Source: Lodderomyces elongisporus (taxonomy: Eukaryota > Ascomycota > Pichiomycetes > Serinales > Debaryomycetaceae). Taken from it: a stretch of DNA of 64,000 nucleotides. The stretch covers positions 1,364,001-1,428,000 of the forward strand of contig NC_083674.1 in the NCBI RefSeq assembly GCF_030384665.1, in the 5' to 3' direction. Of the stretch, positions 14,391 to 28,027 are shown piece after piece. How positions within the stretch are numbered: position 1 is the first letter of the stretch; each line of letters opens with the position of its first letter. Below the pieces are notes generated by a model. The model made no database searches. It had not been told where the DNA came from and was given only the letters and a program-made list of their open reading frames with translations. Both the position numbers and the translations under genes were made by a program.

Positions 14391-17233
14391 GATCGCTTGC
14401 CCTCTCGCCACCAAAACATGATTTTGTTAGAATCCCCATTAGTCCAGTCGATGATAGATTCAACCAAGTGCCTCAAAGGTTTAGTCAATTTATTACTGAT
14501 CAACAAATACCATACAACTCACAGGGCTCGGATAACTTATCACTATTATCACACAGTGATGCAGGTCATAAAGAAGGTAAAGATGGACAGGATCGTAGCT
14601 ATTTAAGCCACCAAGCTCATTCTACAACACAGCACAGTCGATTAGACCCCAAATCGGGCTCATCTTCTTCAAAATCCAAACTTTATTCATCTACTCAGCT
14701 ACCACAAGCAAGTGCAAATGCAAATGCACTGAACACACCACCGTCAACTAATAAACCATCAAAACCTCACCACCAGCATTACCACCACCACCACCACCAC
14801 CACGAACAACAACAATTATTTGAGCCGGCTCATGCCAGAAACATTTCCGACTCTATGGGATCACAAGCAACCATTTTTTCTACACGCATGGACCCCGAAC
14901 ATACTGCAAATGATCATCCATTGTTATTGGGTAGTAATAATAGACCAAGAACAATTAACAGCAGCTTGAGGAAAACGCGCACGTTATTTGGCAGCAAGAA
15001 AAAGAGCAAGAGAACCAGCACAGTTCGTGTTTATCACGATACAACATCTTCGGTGGCTTCGTCACTAATCAACACGTCATCAGTACAATCCAGCAGTAGC
15101 TTGATGCGAAAGAATGCCATTCGCACAAATCAGGGCAGTTGGCTCTATAGATTGAAATTGAGATTGAAGAAAATGATTGAAAAGTTTAAATTCTACAGCT
15201 TTAGAGCGTCATCTTCACGTAAAAGAAATGCTAGCATCAAAAGGAGAAAAAGTTTAGCAAAGGCTACATTTGAAACTTCTCAACTGCGTAATCAGTTGAG
15301 AAAATCGAGTACATTGGTGAGAAAACAACGTGAAAACCCACAGAACAAGGATTTGAAACGAATCGCATCTATGAAACTTTCAAAAAGGGCCAAAACCTCA
15401 CCCTTGTTAGCTGGAAAAAAGGCATCTTCTTTGGAAATATCTACTCCATTAACCAACCCCAACTTGGGTAAACTTCCTGTGTTTCATGTTGCTAAAATGG
15501 ATCAAGACTTGAAAAATGCCGCTGGTATTATCGGACCTCCTTCCAATCAACTACTACCTCAATCACAAGGATCTGGCTATATAGTCGAAACTACGATCCC
15601 GCGTGTAAATAGGCTCAACACTGTTAATGAATATCAGAACATGCCCTTGTCACCAGAAGAAATTGTTGACGAAAGTGCCGGGAAATATAAACATTTGTCC
15701 AAATATATTCAGCAACAGGAAACCCATTACCTTAATAATATAGACGCGAAAACCACAACGGGATCTAAAGCTGAACCCAATATGGATATCTCCAATATTT
15801 CCAACATCTCCAAGATGATTGCTAATACAGCTGCTGCACGTGAAATCGAGGAGTTTCCTTCACCACAAATTGATGGATATAGTGAATTCAACACTGAGCC
15901 TTCCGGAGTCTCGTCTTCCTATCAGCAGCATGCACCACCTCCACCTCCACATTTGGATCATTCTTATATCGATACAGCTACAGTCGCAATTCCTACCGCC
16001 TCTGTTGCGAATGGAACACTTTTTAATGATGAAAATATAGTTGGCTCGCTGAACCAGCACAAGGATTCAACTACTTTCACAGAATTAAAGCATAAGCATC
16101 AACCAAAGATTATCACAAAGCCACTAAATCATGAATATACATTGGAACAGCTCTGGTGCAGTTACTTAAAGCAAGTTCTTTGCAAGAGAATCTTGTTGCG
16201 TAATGAGATTAATCAATTCCAAAATTTCATGATCACAAAGGAAACCAGTGATGTCATTAATCATATTTTTGAACAGGTTAGAGTATCGCAGGAGGAGTCG
16301 GCGTTGCCATCGAGGCAACCTTCGAAGATTGAAAGCACAAACAGTCCTCGTGTGGTTATTTCATCAAATGAATCTCAAGTAGAAAAACAGCTTGAGAATT
16401 TGGAAAAGAAAGATATTATCAGCGAAGAAAAAAATAAAAAGCACAATGAAAAGAAGCTTGAAAAATACAAGAATGGCCCTAACCATGCCCATATTGAAAA
16501 GCTTGATACGGGCTCTACCTCATCGATCTACTCTACAGAAACAGTCTCATCAATTTCTTCTGAAACAACTTCCACAATTTCTGCTTCTTTGTATTCATCA
16601 ATGAATGAGCATGGTGATATATTTATTGATCCACAAGATGAAGAATTTAACAAAAGAGTGTTAAACAGGCGGTCATTGCTTGGAGAAATGTTGGAATACC
16701 ATTCTTCAGACAACTATTCTTCTGCTGAATCTGATTCTGAAAGTGTTAGTGACAAAGGAGCAGAAGAAGCAGAAGTTGGAGAAGAGGAAGCAAAAGAAAA
16801 TGAAAATGAAAAAGACAATGAAAATGACGTTCTCGATGAAGATGACGTTGTTAATAAGAGCGTTTCAGATGTTGCTGAACAAATTAGATCATCCATGTCT
16901 CCATCACAAACATTTCAACAAATGGAAGGTTCAAGAACCAGCTCTGAAGTATTTTTAAAGAGATATGGTACAATTGTGCTGAGACGATCAACGTCACAAA
17001 TACCAAGTAGACAGCAACTGATGAAGGAAGAAGAATTTTGTGCAAATGCATCAGTATCAATTAGTCAACAACACCTGTTAGCAGATATGGAAATCGAAAC
17101 AGGAGGTGACGTGGGCACTGACTTGGTTAAGAAGTCTCCTGAAAAAGGTGATCATATTGAGTTTCTGCAACAACTTCTGCCATTAAAACGTAGTCAGGGG
17201 CTTAATCATAGTTTGAGTCAGCTAAGTACATAA
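13847..17233 (+). CDS. Large disordered protein, candidate Aim44/Gps1-type cell-polarity factor
   Basis: 1128 residues, mostly low-complexity Ser/Asn/Gln sequence. It includes a 9-bp repeat encoding seven Glu-Val-Gln units (14279-14341), a poly-Gln run, and a poly-His run near 14770-14802. Two islands look folded or conserved. One is a basic amphipathic region around residues 425-500 (GSWLYRLKLRLKKMIEKFKF, then an Arg/Lys/Ser-rich stretch). The other is a helix-like HEYTLEQLWCSYLKQVLCKR at about 760-780. An acidic stretch lies near 965-1005. The polybasic part could bind membranes or septins. In S. cerevisiae, AIM44 (YPL158C) lies beside TGS1 (YPL157W) and close to PEP4 (YPL154C). Both genes flank this one here, so Aim44/Gps1 is my leading guess. 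Sequence recognition alone is weak, so no symbol is given. Confidence 0.55.
14279..14341 (+). repeat. 9-bp in-frame tandem repeat (Glu-Val-Gln x7)
   Basis: Seven perfect copies of the unit GAAGTACAA inside the large disordered-protein gene, followed by a CAG/CAA poly-Gln tract. Perfect copies point to recent expansion, and length is probably variable between strains. Confidence 0.9.
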
Positions 17234-17677
17234 CGAATATAATAATAGAATAAATGAATTAACGAATTAATACACAAGCGAATATAAACAATTAACGCTT
17301 CAAATGAAATTTTAAAGTGAAGTTGTAAAGTAAATAAAAATTTAGCGTGCATAAAACTATTTACAGACTTTACTCTATTTCAATATAAGAGCACCAAAAG
17401 TTTCTCCAAAAGGATACCATATTGAAGAAACTGAAGAAAAAAAAAACAATTAGTTCTCAAAACAGAAACTGATAAATATGGTGGACGAATCAACACTTTT
17501 GAAAAATAAACAAACACCCATCATTAATGACATATGAAGAAGAAGAAGAAAAAAGAAAAGGAAAAGAAAAAAAGAAAAAAAGAAAAAAAATCAATCAATC
17601 GTTAGACTAAAATGAAAGAAAAATATACACATGGATTTAGTCTATAGTTTGTTCCCGTTTACTTCATCTCTTCTTTT
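17234..17677. other. Convergent spacer, large disordered-protein gene / SSC1
   Basis: 444 bp of AT-rich sequence holding the two 3' ends. It has GAAGAAGAA and A-rich tracts at about 17535-17590. No gene is visible. Confidence 0.5.
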
Positions 17678-19645
17678 TTAATTCTTAGGTTCTTCAGATG
17701 ATGATGAGGATGAGGATGATGAGTCACCACCGTCTTTGTAAAGGTCCTTGAATAAGTTGATAGCTTCGTTTTGTAACTCTTCAGTCTTTTGTTTCAATTC
17801 TTCAGCAACAACTTCTTCACCAGCTTGAGCCTTGAGAACAATTTCTCTCAACTTAGCAATAGATTCCTTGATCTTGTCAACTGCTTCAGTAGACAATTTC
17901 TCCTTGTGTTCATTCAATGAGTTTTCGGTATCATTACATAATTGATCGGCTCTGTTGGCAGTCTCGATAGCTTCCCTTCTAGCTTTATCAGACTCAGCAA
18001 ACTTCTCAGCATCGTTGACCATCTTTTCAATTTCGGCATCAGACAAACCTGAAGAGCCAGCAACGGTGATCGAAGCGTCCTTGTTGGAAGCCTTGTCTCT
18101 AGCTGAGACCTTGATGATACCATCAGTATCAATGTCGAAAGTAACTTCAATTTGTGGGACACCTTTTGGTGCTGGTGGAATACCAGACAAGGTAAAGTTA
18201 CCAATCAATTTGTTGTCTCTAGTCAATTCTCTTTCACCTTGGAAAACTCTGATTTCAACTGAGGTTTGACCAGCAGATGCAGTTGAGAAAATTTGTGATT
18301 TCTTAGCTGGAATGGTGGTGTTTCTAGAAATCAATCTAGCAAAGACACCACCCATGGTCTCGATACCCAATGACAATGGGGTAACGTCCAACAAAACAAC
18401 GTCCTTAACTTCACCAGCAAGGATACCACCTTGAATAGCAGCACCCATAGCAACGGCTTCATCTGGGTTGACAGCCTTTGATGGTTCCTTACCAAAGATT
18501 TGCTTAACAGTTTCAACAACCTTTGGCATTCTTGACATACCACCAACCAAGATGACTTCAGAGACATCGGATGCAGTTAATCCGGCATCCTTCAATGCCT
18601 TCTTACAAGGCTCGATGGTCTTCTTGATCAATCCTTCAACCAAGTTTTCGTATTGAGCTCTTGAGATCTTTTGGTTGATGTGCTTTGGTCCTGAAGCATC
18701 AGCAGTGATAAATGGCAAATTAATGTCGGTAGACACAGTTGATGACAATTCAATCTTGGCCTTTTCAGCAGCTTCTCTGATACGTTGGATGGCCATTCTG
18801 TCCTTGGATAAATCAATACCTGATTCCTTCTTAAATGCATCAACAATGTATCTAACCAAAGCAATATCGAAATCTTCACCACCCAAGTGAGTGTCACCGT
18901 TGGTGGACTTCACTTCAAAAACACCTGCACCAATGTCCAAGATGGAGATATCAAAAGTACCACCACCCAAATCGAAAACAGCGACAACTTCACCATCTTT
19001 CTTCTCCAAACCATAAGCCAAAGCAGCAGCAGTTGGTTCGTTAACAACTCTCAAAACGTTCAAACCAACAATCTTACCGGCATCCTTGGTGGCTTGTCTT
19101 TGAGCATCGTTGAAGTATGCTGGCACTGTGACAACAGCACTGTTGATCTTCTTACCCAAAGCAGCTTCAGCAGTCTCTTTCATCTTGTTCAAAACAAAAC
19201 CACCAATTTGTTGTGGTGAGTATTGTTCGCCTCTAGCTTCCAACCAAGCATCACCATTGTTGTGCTTGACAATCTTGTATGGAACTTCATTGATGTCTCT
19301 TTGAACTTCCTTGTCCTCGAATCTTCTACCAATCAAACGCTTGGTGGCAAACAAGGTGTTTTCTGGGTTGACAACAGCTTGACGTTTGGCTGGAATACCA
19401 ACCAATCTTTCATTGTCCTTGGTGAAGGCAACAATTGATGGGGTAGTTCTTCCACCTTCCGAGTTCTCCAAGATCTTAGGGGTCTTACCTTCCATCACAG
19501 CAACAGCTGAGTTGGTGGTACCCAAGTCGATACCGATAACTGGACCAGTTGGTGCAGCAGTGGATTGAGCACGACTGACAGCAAACTTGGCAAAGGCCGG
19601 GAGTTGATGTTGAGTATTTCTCAAAGATGATCTAACAGCTAACAT
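17678..19645 (-). CDS. SSC1: Mitochondrial Hsp70 (Ssc1)
   Basis: 655 residues. A basic mitochondrial presequence occupies about residues 1-30. The DnaK-type ATPase domain begins with the [15 protein letters not shown] motif (34-48) and contains [26 protein letters not shown] and the [11 protein letters not shown] signature. The substrate-binding domain and helical lid follow. A tract of nine Ser and an EEPKN end close the protein. Ssc1 is the motor of the matrix import machinery (with Tim44, Pam16/18 and Mge1) and folds imported proteins; the related Ssq1 serves Fe-S cluster assembly. The sequence and length match Ssc1 rather than Ssq1 or the cytosolic Ssa group. CTG codons seem absent, consistent with high expression. 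A heat-shock-element-like sequence lies upstream at 19750-19757. Confidence 0.96.
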   Translation of the reverse strand: MLAVRSSLRNTQHQLPAFAKFAVSRAQSTAAPTGPVIGIDLGTTNSAVAVMEGKTPKILENSEGGRTTPSIVAFTKDNERLVGIPAKRQAVVNPENTLFATKRLIGRRFEDKEVQRDINEVPYKIVKHNNGDAWLEARGEQYSPQQIGGFVLNKMKETAEAALGKKINSAVVTVPAYFNDAQRQATKDAGKIVGLNVLRVVNEPTAAALAYGLEKKDGEVVAVFDLGGGTFDISILDIGAGVFEVKSTNGDTHLGGEDFDIALVRYIVDAFKKESGIDLSKDRMAIQRIREAAEKAKIELSSTVSTDINLPFITADASGPKHINQKISRAQYENLVEGLIKKTIEPCKKALKDAGLTASDVSEVILVGGMSRMPKVVETVKQIFGKEPSKAVNPDEAVAMGAAIQGGILAGEVKDVVLLDVTPLSLGIETMGGVFARLISRNTTIPAKKSQIFSTASAGQTSVEIRVFQGERELTRDNKLIGNFTLSGIPPAPKGVPQIEVTFDIDTDGIIKVSARDKASNKDASITVAGSSGLSDAEIEKMVNDAEKFAESDKARREAIETANRADQLCNDTENSLNEHKEKLSTEAVDKIKESIAKLREIVLKAQAGEEVVAEELKQKTEELQNEAINLFKDLYKDGGDSSSSSSSSSEEPKN

Positions 19646-19855
19646 TCTGTTTTTCTATAATGATGACGTTTATTCTTTTCTTTTGAAAGTGAAAAGAAGA
19701 TTAGAATAAATGAAAAAAAAAAAAGAAAATTTTTTATATTAAAATTAGCTTCAAGAAAAAGTAGGTGGCGGAAAGAACGAAATAGAAAATTTTTATACTT
19801 TTTGTAGAACTCGGGGTTTCAAGTGAAAAATTGCGCACCCTCCCACTCAATGTGA

Positions 19856-19890
<35 letters not shown>

Positions 19891-20686
19891 GGGAACGAAG
19901 GAACAAGAAGCAAATAGAAAAAAAATAGAAAAAAAATAGACTGTGATGGAAAAGTATAGAACCTCATGGTACAACGCTACCATATGTTCAAATCGCCACA
20001 CCCACGCACACACCGACACTCACTCACAGGTGCCATCTTCTACTCAATAGTAACTAATAGTTACAATGAATACATTCTATCAATAGCCATATATGTAACT
20101 GTAAAATACTGACATTGCAAAACAAAAGCATCAACAGAAGTTTAATTAAAGCGAAAACACTTTTATTCTATAATTTATTACCACTTTTAGCGAAACACCA
20201 TCTACGTGGATTTATATATATATTTGTATATGTATATTTCTTTTTTTTTTCTAGTGTTGTAATTTTATTGTTCGGTGTATATTTTCAAATTGATAGTGTC
20301 TATGCTCTTATATAAACTGATTAATGATGATATTTACCATTTTATTCTCGGGAATACAGAATATAACGAGCAAAACGAAAAAGAGAAAGAGAAAGAGAAA
20401 GAACAACAACGACAACAGCAGCAGCAACGACAACAGCAACAGCAAAAAAAACTACAAGTGAAATGAAGCTGTTAAAATAATATCATACTTCAAATCAGAC
20501 TTATGGGGGAGGTACGACAAGAAGCCGGGGATTAAAATATTACTGAGAAATGCAAAAACGAAATAATGAAACAAGAAAAAAATAAAAAATAAAAAAAAAA
20601 AAGTTAATAAACCCCAAAAAAAATTGGATTAACAATTGTAGTTCTTTCAATACCAGATGCACGTCGACTCCCTAGTGACTTAAAAA
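19646..20686. promoter_or_regulatory. SSC1 promoter and 3' flank of the Gcr1-type factor gene
   Basis: 1.04 kb. It has a HSE-like TTCAAGAA at 19750-19757 with further GAA units beyond it, a (GT)15 microsatellite at 19859-19888, an odd palindrome at 20050-20064, (TA)-rich stretches at about 20212-20235, and a GAGAAA then CAACAG run near 20378-20450. No supported gene is seen; two short frames here are simple-repeat artefacts. Confidence 0.5.
19859..19888. repeat. (GT)15 microsatellite
   Basis: Fifteen uninterrupted GT dinucleotides, about 215 bp upstream of the SSC1 start. Confidence 0.9.
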
Positions 20687-22213
20687 TCAATAGGAAGAAG
20701 GTGCCTGTAAAGAATTGCTTTCGAGTTGTGGCGGTAAGTGTCCATTCATTATCCATGTCAAGGACTTTTCCATTCTAAACTCCTCCAAAATGGCAATGAC
20801 CTCTAAATCAGTCTTTCCAAGACTTTTTGCATACTTCTTGATTGTATCGCATAGCCTCTTTCTTCTCTGATATCGCTTACTATCTTTTGTCTTGGAATCG
20901 CCTCTCCAGTTAAGTTTTCCATACTTATTGTCCAATTCACAGAGCGGTTCTTGACCATTGTATCCTTTGTAGAATTCGTCGTATATCTCCTGCACTGTCG
21001 AGGGAATATGCAAAAATTCAATTTTGATCTTACGGTCTACTGTTGCACCTTTCTTGACCCCCATATTTTCGTTCCTACATGACTCGTCATGAGAGTGGGC
21101 TACTTGGTGGCTAGATACGCTGTCATCAGATATTTCTTGGTCTTTCATTCCAGCACCAAGTTCTGTATCCATTTCAACTTCAACTGCCGCGTCATCTCCA
21201 GTATGCATTCCAGCTTTAACTCCAGCTACAATCTTCGGTCTCTTGTGTCGATTATTCTCCAGCAGTCGATCTTGTAAAGTCGTGCCATTTGCAGCAGATG
21301 CTATTCCTCGACTATGATTCTTGTGGAACACGTTTGAATGAAAATTTCCTTCATCTCCATTCCTTTTAGACGCTTTTAAGATATGAGACCCATTTATAGC
21401 ATCTGCGTGCTGAATTCGGGGATTCATCTCTATATTATTATTAAGTACTGAGGAAGAATTATTTTGAAGCTGCAAAAGAGATCGAGGTTGGCTCGTTAAA
21501 AATTGAGGCTGAGTGTGGTGTCGATGTTTGTGAATATTCAGATGAATCCCTACTCCTGGCGTTACGGGTGCTTCCATTTCACCATTGTGTTCAACGTTTC
21601 GTACATTTACGCCATTGTGTAAAGTTCTCACCATCTGCGTATCATTTGGTGCTGGTGCTGTTGTTGTTGTTGCTGCTGCTGCTGGTGGTGGTTTGGGTGC
21701 TACAGTTGTGAGTATAGAATTCTGTGAAAACTCATGACCAGTATCTTGGCCCATGGTTGAAACAGGTAAAGGCCCATGTATATGACCACGTATACGTTCA
21801 TGAATAGACCCCAGTATAGTTTTAGGTGTGAAACCAGGTGTGGGTCCAGGGAAATGTCTTTCTTCGTTTGCGACATGAACTTTTTGAGCTGTTTCCTCTC
21901 TACGTTCCTCAACAACTTCCATTAACAACGACATGATTTTTTCCAACTTCACATTCTGAAAGTCAACCTGCTGTCTTAATAGGGATACCTCTTGCAGCAA
22001 AGTTGTAAGACTATCTTGGATAGTGATGGACAGTTGTACTAGTTTATCATGCAAGTACGAGATCGAAGCATTATGATCTGATCGGTGCTGTGAATTTCTT
22101 TTTGGCGAGGCGCTAGGGCTACTGGTATTGCAATTGCTATTGCTATTGCTATTGCCGTTACTACGGCTATTATCTGTAGTGTTGTTGTCACCTTCCTTGG
22201 TAATATTTGGCAT
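20687..22213 (-). CDS. Gcr1/Hot1/Msn1-family transcription factor (GCR1_C DNA-binding domain)
   Basis: 508 residues. The N-terminal ~40 residues are Asn/Ser-rich. A coiled coil follows at about 50-110 (LHDKLVQLSITIQDSLTTLL then LRQQVDFQNVKLEKIMSLL), which suggests dimerisation. A long disordered middle leads to the C-terminal GCR1_C domain in the last ~105 residues: TVQEIYDEFYKGYNGQEPL, LDNKYGKLNWRG, then a basic KRYQRRKRLCDTIKKYAKSL helix. In S. cerevisiae, this domain binds DNA in Gcr1 (glycolytic genes), Hot1 (osmostress) and Msn1. A coiled coil plus GCR1_C is common to all three, so I cannot choose the orthologue. The protein is much shorter than Gcr1 or Hot1. Nuclear action is inferred from the family. 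Confidence 0.85.
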   Translation of the reverse strand: MPNITKEGDNNTTDNSRSNGNSNSNSNCNTSSPSASPKRNSQHRSDHNASISYLHDKLVQLSITIQDSLTTLLQEVSLLRQQVDFQNVKLEKIMSLLMEVVEERREETAQKVHVANEERHFPGPTPGFTPKTILGSIHERIRGHIHGPLPVSTMGQDTGHEFSQNSILTTVAPKPPPAAAATTTTAPAPNDTQMVRTLHNGVNVRNVEHNGEMEAPVTPGVGIHLNIHKHRHHTQPQFLTSQPRSLLQLQNNSSSVLNNNIEMNPRIQHADAINGSHILKASKRNGDEGNFHSNVFHKNHSRGIASAANGTTLQDRLLENNRHKRPKIVAGVKAGMHTGDDAAVEVEMDTELGAGMKDQEISDDSVSSHQVAHSHDESCRNENMGVKKGATVDRKIKIEFLHIPSTVQEIYDEFYKGYNGQEPLCELDNKYGKLNWRGDSKTKDSKRYQRRKRLCDTIKKYAKSLGKTDLEVIAILEEFRMEKSLTWIMNGHLPPQLESNSLQAPSSY

Positions 22214-22852
22214 GAGAAAATGATAGAACTGTCTCCTTTATGTGTATAGTATGTGTCCGCAATGAGCGGGGAAACTAGGGGAGGACTGGGGGAGCTGCGG
22301 TACTAGTGAGAGGTTCAGAGTAAATCATTTGTGAAGGATCTTCCGACAGAAAATGTCGTCAAAATGTCGTGGGCTTTGCTCAACGTCCTTTGCTTTTCTT
22401 CGCAGCAGCAGCAGCACCACCATCAAAATGGGAAATACTAAAACCCAGTAAATAAAATAAAGATCGGGATGTTTGTTACAAGGAAACAAAAATAACAAAA
22501 GAAAAAAAGAACAGAGAAAAGTAGCGTTGATTAAAATGAAGATGCTTTTTTTTTTACTTTATTTGTTAAACTGGTATATCCTATATTTGTTCTGAAACAA
22601 ACCATGATTTAGCGAACTGAATGTTTAAAAATTACAAATTTGCATTTTATTGTCTATAGTTACTATTAAATGTATTTCATTCTAGATAGAAAATTGCATA
22701 GTGTCTTTTTTTTTTGTTGTCTATAATATTTGAGATTAACACTTTACCAAACTAATGTTGGTCTACTTCCATACCGCATCTTTCATCTATTAAATTAGTT
22801 ATGTTTGTATTCTATTGTTCTAAATCGACACATGGTCCTGAAAAGAGTCTTG
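22214..22852. other. Spacer between the Gcr1-type factor gene and TGS1
   Basis: 639 bp. It has a short CAG run near 22403-22416, A- and T-rich tracts, and no supported gene. It serves as promoter of the transcription-factor gene and 3' flank of TGS1. Confidence 0.5.
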
Positions 22853-24136
22853 CTATAGCTCATTGTTCAGTTCCAGTTCCAGCCCCAGTTCCAGTTCCAG
22901 TTCCAACCCCAACTCCAACCCCAAATCTTGTTCCATCTCTGTATCTTTCCCATAAGTTGGTGAACCTCGTTCAAACTCATTCATTAATGCCTCCTCGCTG
23001 ATATCATCCAACTCATCAAATCTGGCTGTAAATGAATCACCAAAGAGGGCCAACATTGCCACCGAACGACCCTTGGAATTTATATAAATGACACGGCACT
23101 TTTTGAAATCTCCATATACTTCCTTTGTGGCCATACTCAATTGCATGAGATTAGACAGCTTCGGTAAAAATAGTCCAATATTGTCCGCATACTGCTTCAT
23201 AGTTCGCAACAAATCCACAATATTAAAAGGTTTCATCTCATATACGTTAAATTCGTTCTTGTCATAGTTTGTACCACCCCATGGTGGTGAACTGAAAATG
23301 AAGTCAAAACATTGAGTTGGAATAGACGATGAAGTGACATCACTTGAGCTTAACTCAACTGGTGTATCAATTGCATTCGCAACTTTTACTCTCCTTTCTT
23401 CGAGTATTTTCTCTGGTATCCAATCTAAATTTATAGTGCCATTGTCTTTTCTCTTTGTAATCTCTGCCCAGTCCGCTTGTAATGTCCATACCTTATCGTC
23501 CACTCCATACACTTGACAATTTCGTTCTGTGCAATACAAATTTGTTCTATTGATGTCAATTGCACCAACAGATTCAAAGTAACGTGCAAACTGTATTGTA
23601 TTGCCACCGCCTCCACAACATACATCTAAACCATATTGTGCATCTGTTGGTAAAAGCTTCACAAATAGCTGAGCAGTATACTTGGCAACCAATTCCGAGG
23701 TAACACTATACCACAACTCCTCGGAAAGGAAAATTCCTTCATCATATTTGGAAAACAATTCATATCGTCTCGTCCAAAACTTTTGTACTGATGGAGGTAG
23801 TGTATAGTATGTGTGCATCAACAATTCCCCACTATAGTAATTATTTGGATCTTGCAGCTCAGAAGTTCCTTCTTCAAAGTAGTTTTCGTCTGCTATGGAT
23901 TTTGAAGCATCGTTTTGTTTCCATTTGGCTTTGTTCTTATTTTTCTTATTCTTGTTGTTCCGTTTTTTCCTATTATTGCCTTTTTTTTCAACTTTTCCAG
24001 GAGGTGGTGTCTGTCGGTTTGGAGAAGCTGTTGAAGAAGGCGAGTTTATGAAATTATTAGTCTCTGCATCTTGAGAATAAATATGAGGCTGAATACTATA
24101 GTGATCTGCATGGGCACTGAATTCGGAATCCGACAT
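22853..24136 (-). CDS. TGS1: Tgs1, trimethylguanosine synthase
   Basis: 427 residues from the ATG at 24136 (MSDSEFSAH). The frame is open for 98 further codons to an ATG at 24430. That extension is Tyr/His/Thr repeats made by TATG microsatellite DNA and is probably untranslated. A Lys/Asn-rich basic stretch (about 48-75) precedes the methyltransferase domain. Motif I DVCCGGGGNT (171-180), FESVGAIDINRTN with the SAM-binding acid, and catalytic motif SSPPWGG (282-288) are intact. The enzyme converts the m7G cap of snRNAs, snoRNAs and telomerase RNA to the 2,2,7-trimethyl form in the nucleolus. It is longer than S. cerevisiae Tgs1 (315 residues). The C-terminus is an acidic Glu-Leu/Glu-Ser/Gly repeat in which CTG and TTG codons alternate. 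PEP4 and the Aim44 candidate nearby match the S. cerevisiae chromosome XVI region. Confidence 0.93.
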   Translation of the reverse strand: MSDSEFSAHADHYSIQPHIYSQDAETNNFINSPSSTASPNRQTPPPGKVEKKGNNRKKRNNKNKKNKNKAKWKQNDASKSIADENYFEEGTSELQDPNNYYSGELLMHTYYTLPPSVQKFWTRRYELFSKYDEGIFLSEELWYSVTSELVAKYTAQLFVKLLPTDAQYGLDVCCGGGGNTIQFARYFESVGAIDINRTNLYCTERNCQVYGVDDKVWTLQADWAEITKRKDNGTINLDWIPEKILEERRVKVANAIDTPVELSSSDVTSSSIPTQCFDFIFSSPPWGGTNYDKNEFNVYEMKPFNIVDLLRTMKQYADNIGLFLPKLSNLMQLSMATKEVYGDFKKCRVIYINSKGRSVAMLALFGDSFTARFDELDDISEEALMNEFERGSPTYGKDTEMEQDLGLELGLELELELGLELELNNEL

Positions 24137-24787
24137 TCCTCTTGGCTCGAAAAAAAGGGGGAATATGAATTTGCACCAAGATCTATAGATATCTGCAACG
24201 GGTTTTAACAAATCTGTGCAACAATGTGTCTCAAAGTATATGTATCTATGTGTGTATGTATGTGTATATCTATGTATGTATGTATGTATGTATGTATGTG
24301 TAAATCTATGTATGTATTTACTTATAATTCTATTTATACTATTTTGGTTGGGCGCTACCGTTATTAATGATGAACTGATACAATTTTTACAAAAGACACC
24401 ATTATTGTGAACCACTAAATATTGTTCCATGAACGTAAAAGAAACAACATTAAAGCTAGTCCACGATAACCAAAAGTTAAACAGCTAAGCATTATAAGAA
24501 TTAGAGAGAAAGATTTAAAATACAAAAAAAAAAAAACAGAGGAAGAAAGAAAGGAACAGAATATAGGCTCAGGATCATTTCCAAATAAAATAAAGATAAA
24601 AATTTAAAAAAATCTAAACAAAAGCTAAGAATAAAAAAAGCGATCTAACAAATCATTAATAATACAACTGCAAAGGAACTCGGGGGGAAAAATTAAGCGG
24701 GAGTAGAATAAAAAAGAACTCGAAATAGATTCAAAACCAGATACTCACAAGCCACACTCACATGTCCTTTTCTTCTTCTTCTTCTCT
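24137..24787. repeat. TGS1 upstream region with (TATG)n microsatellite
   Basis: The 651-bp spacer begins with a TATG/TATC-rich microsatellite at about 24236-24320, which keeps a frame open upstream of TGS1. The rest is A-rich and holds the MCM3 3' end; CTT triplets occur near 24770-24787. No gene is supported. Confidence 0.7.
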
Positions 24788-28027
<3,240 letters not shown>

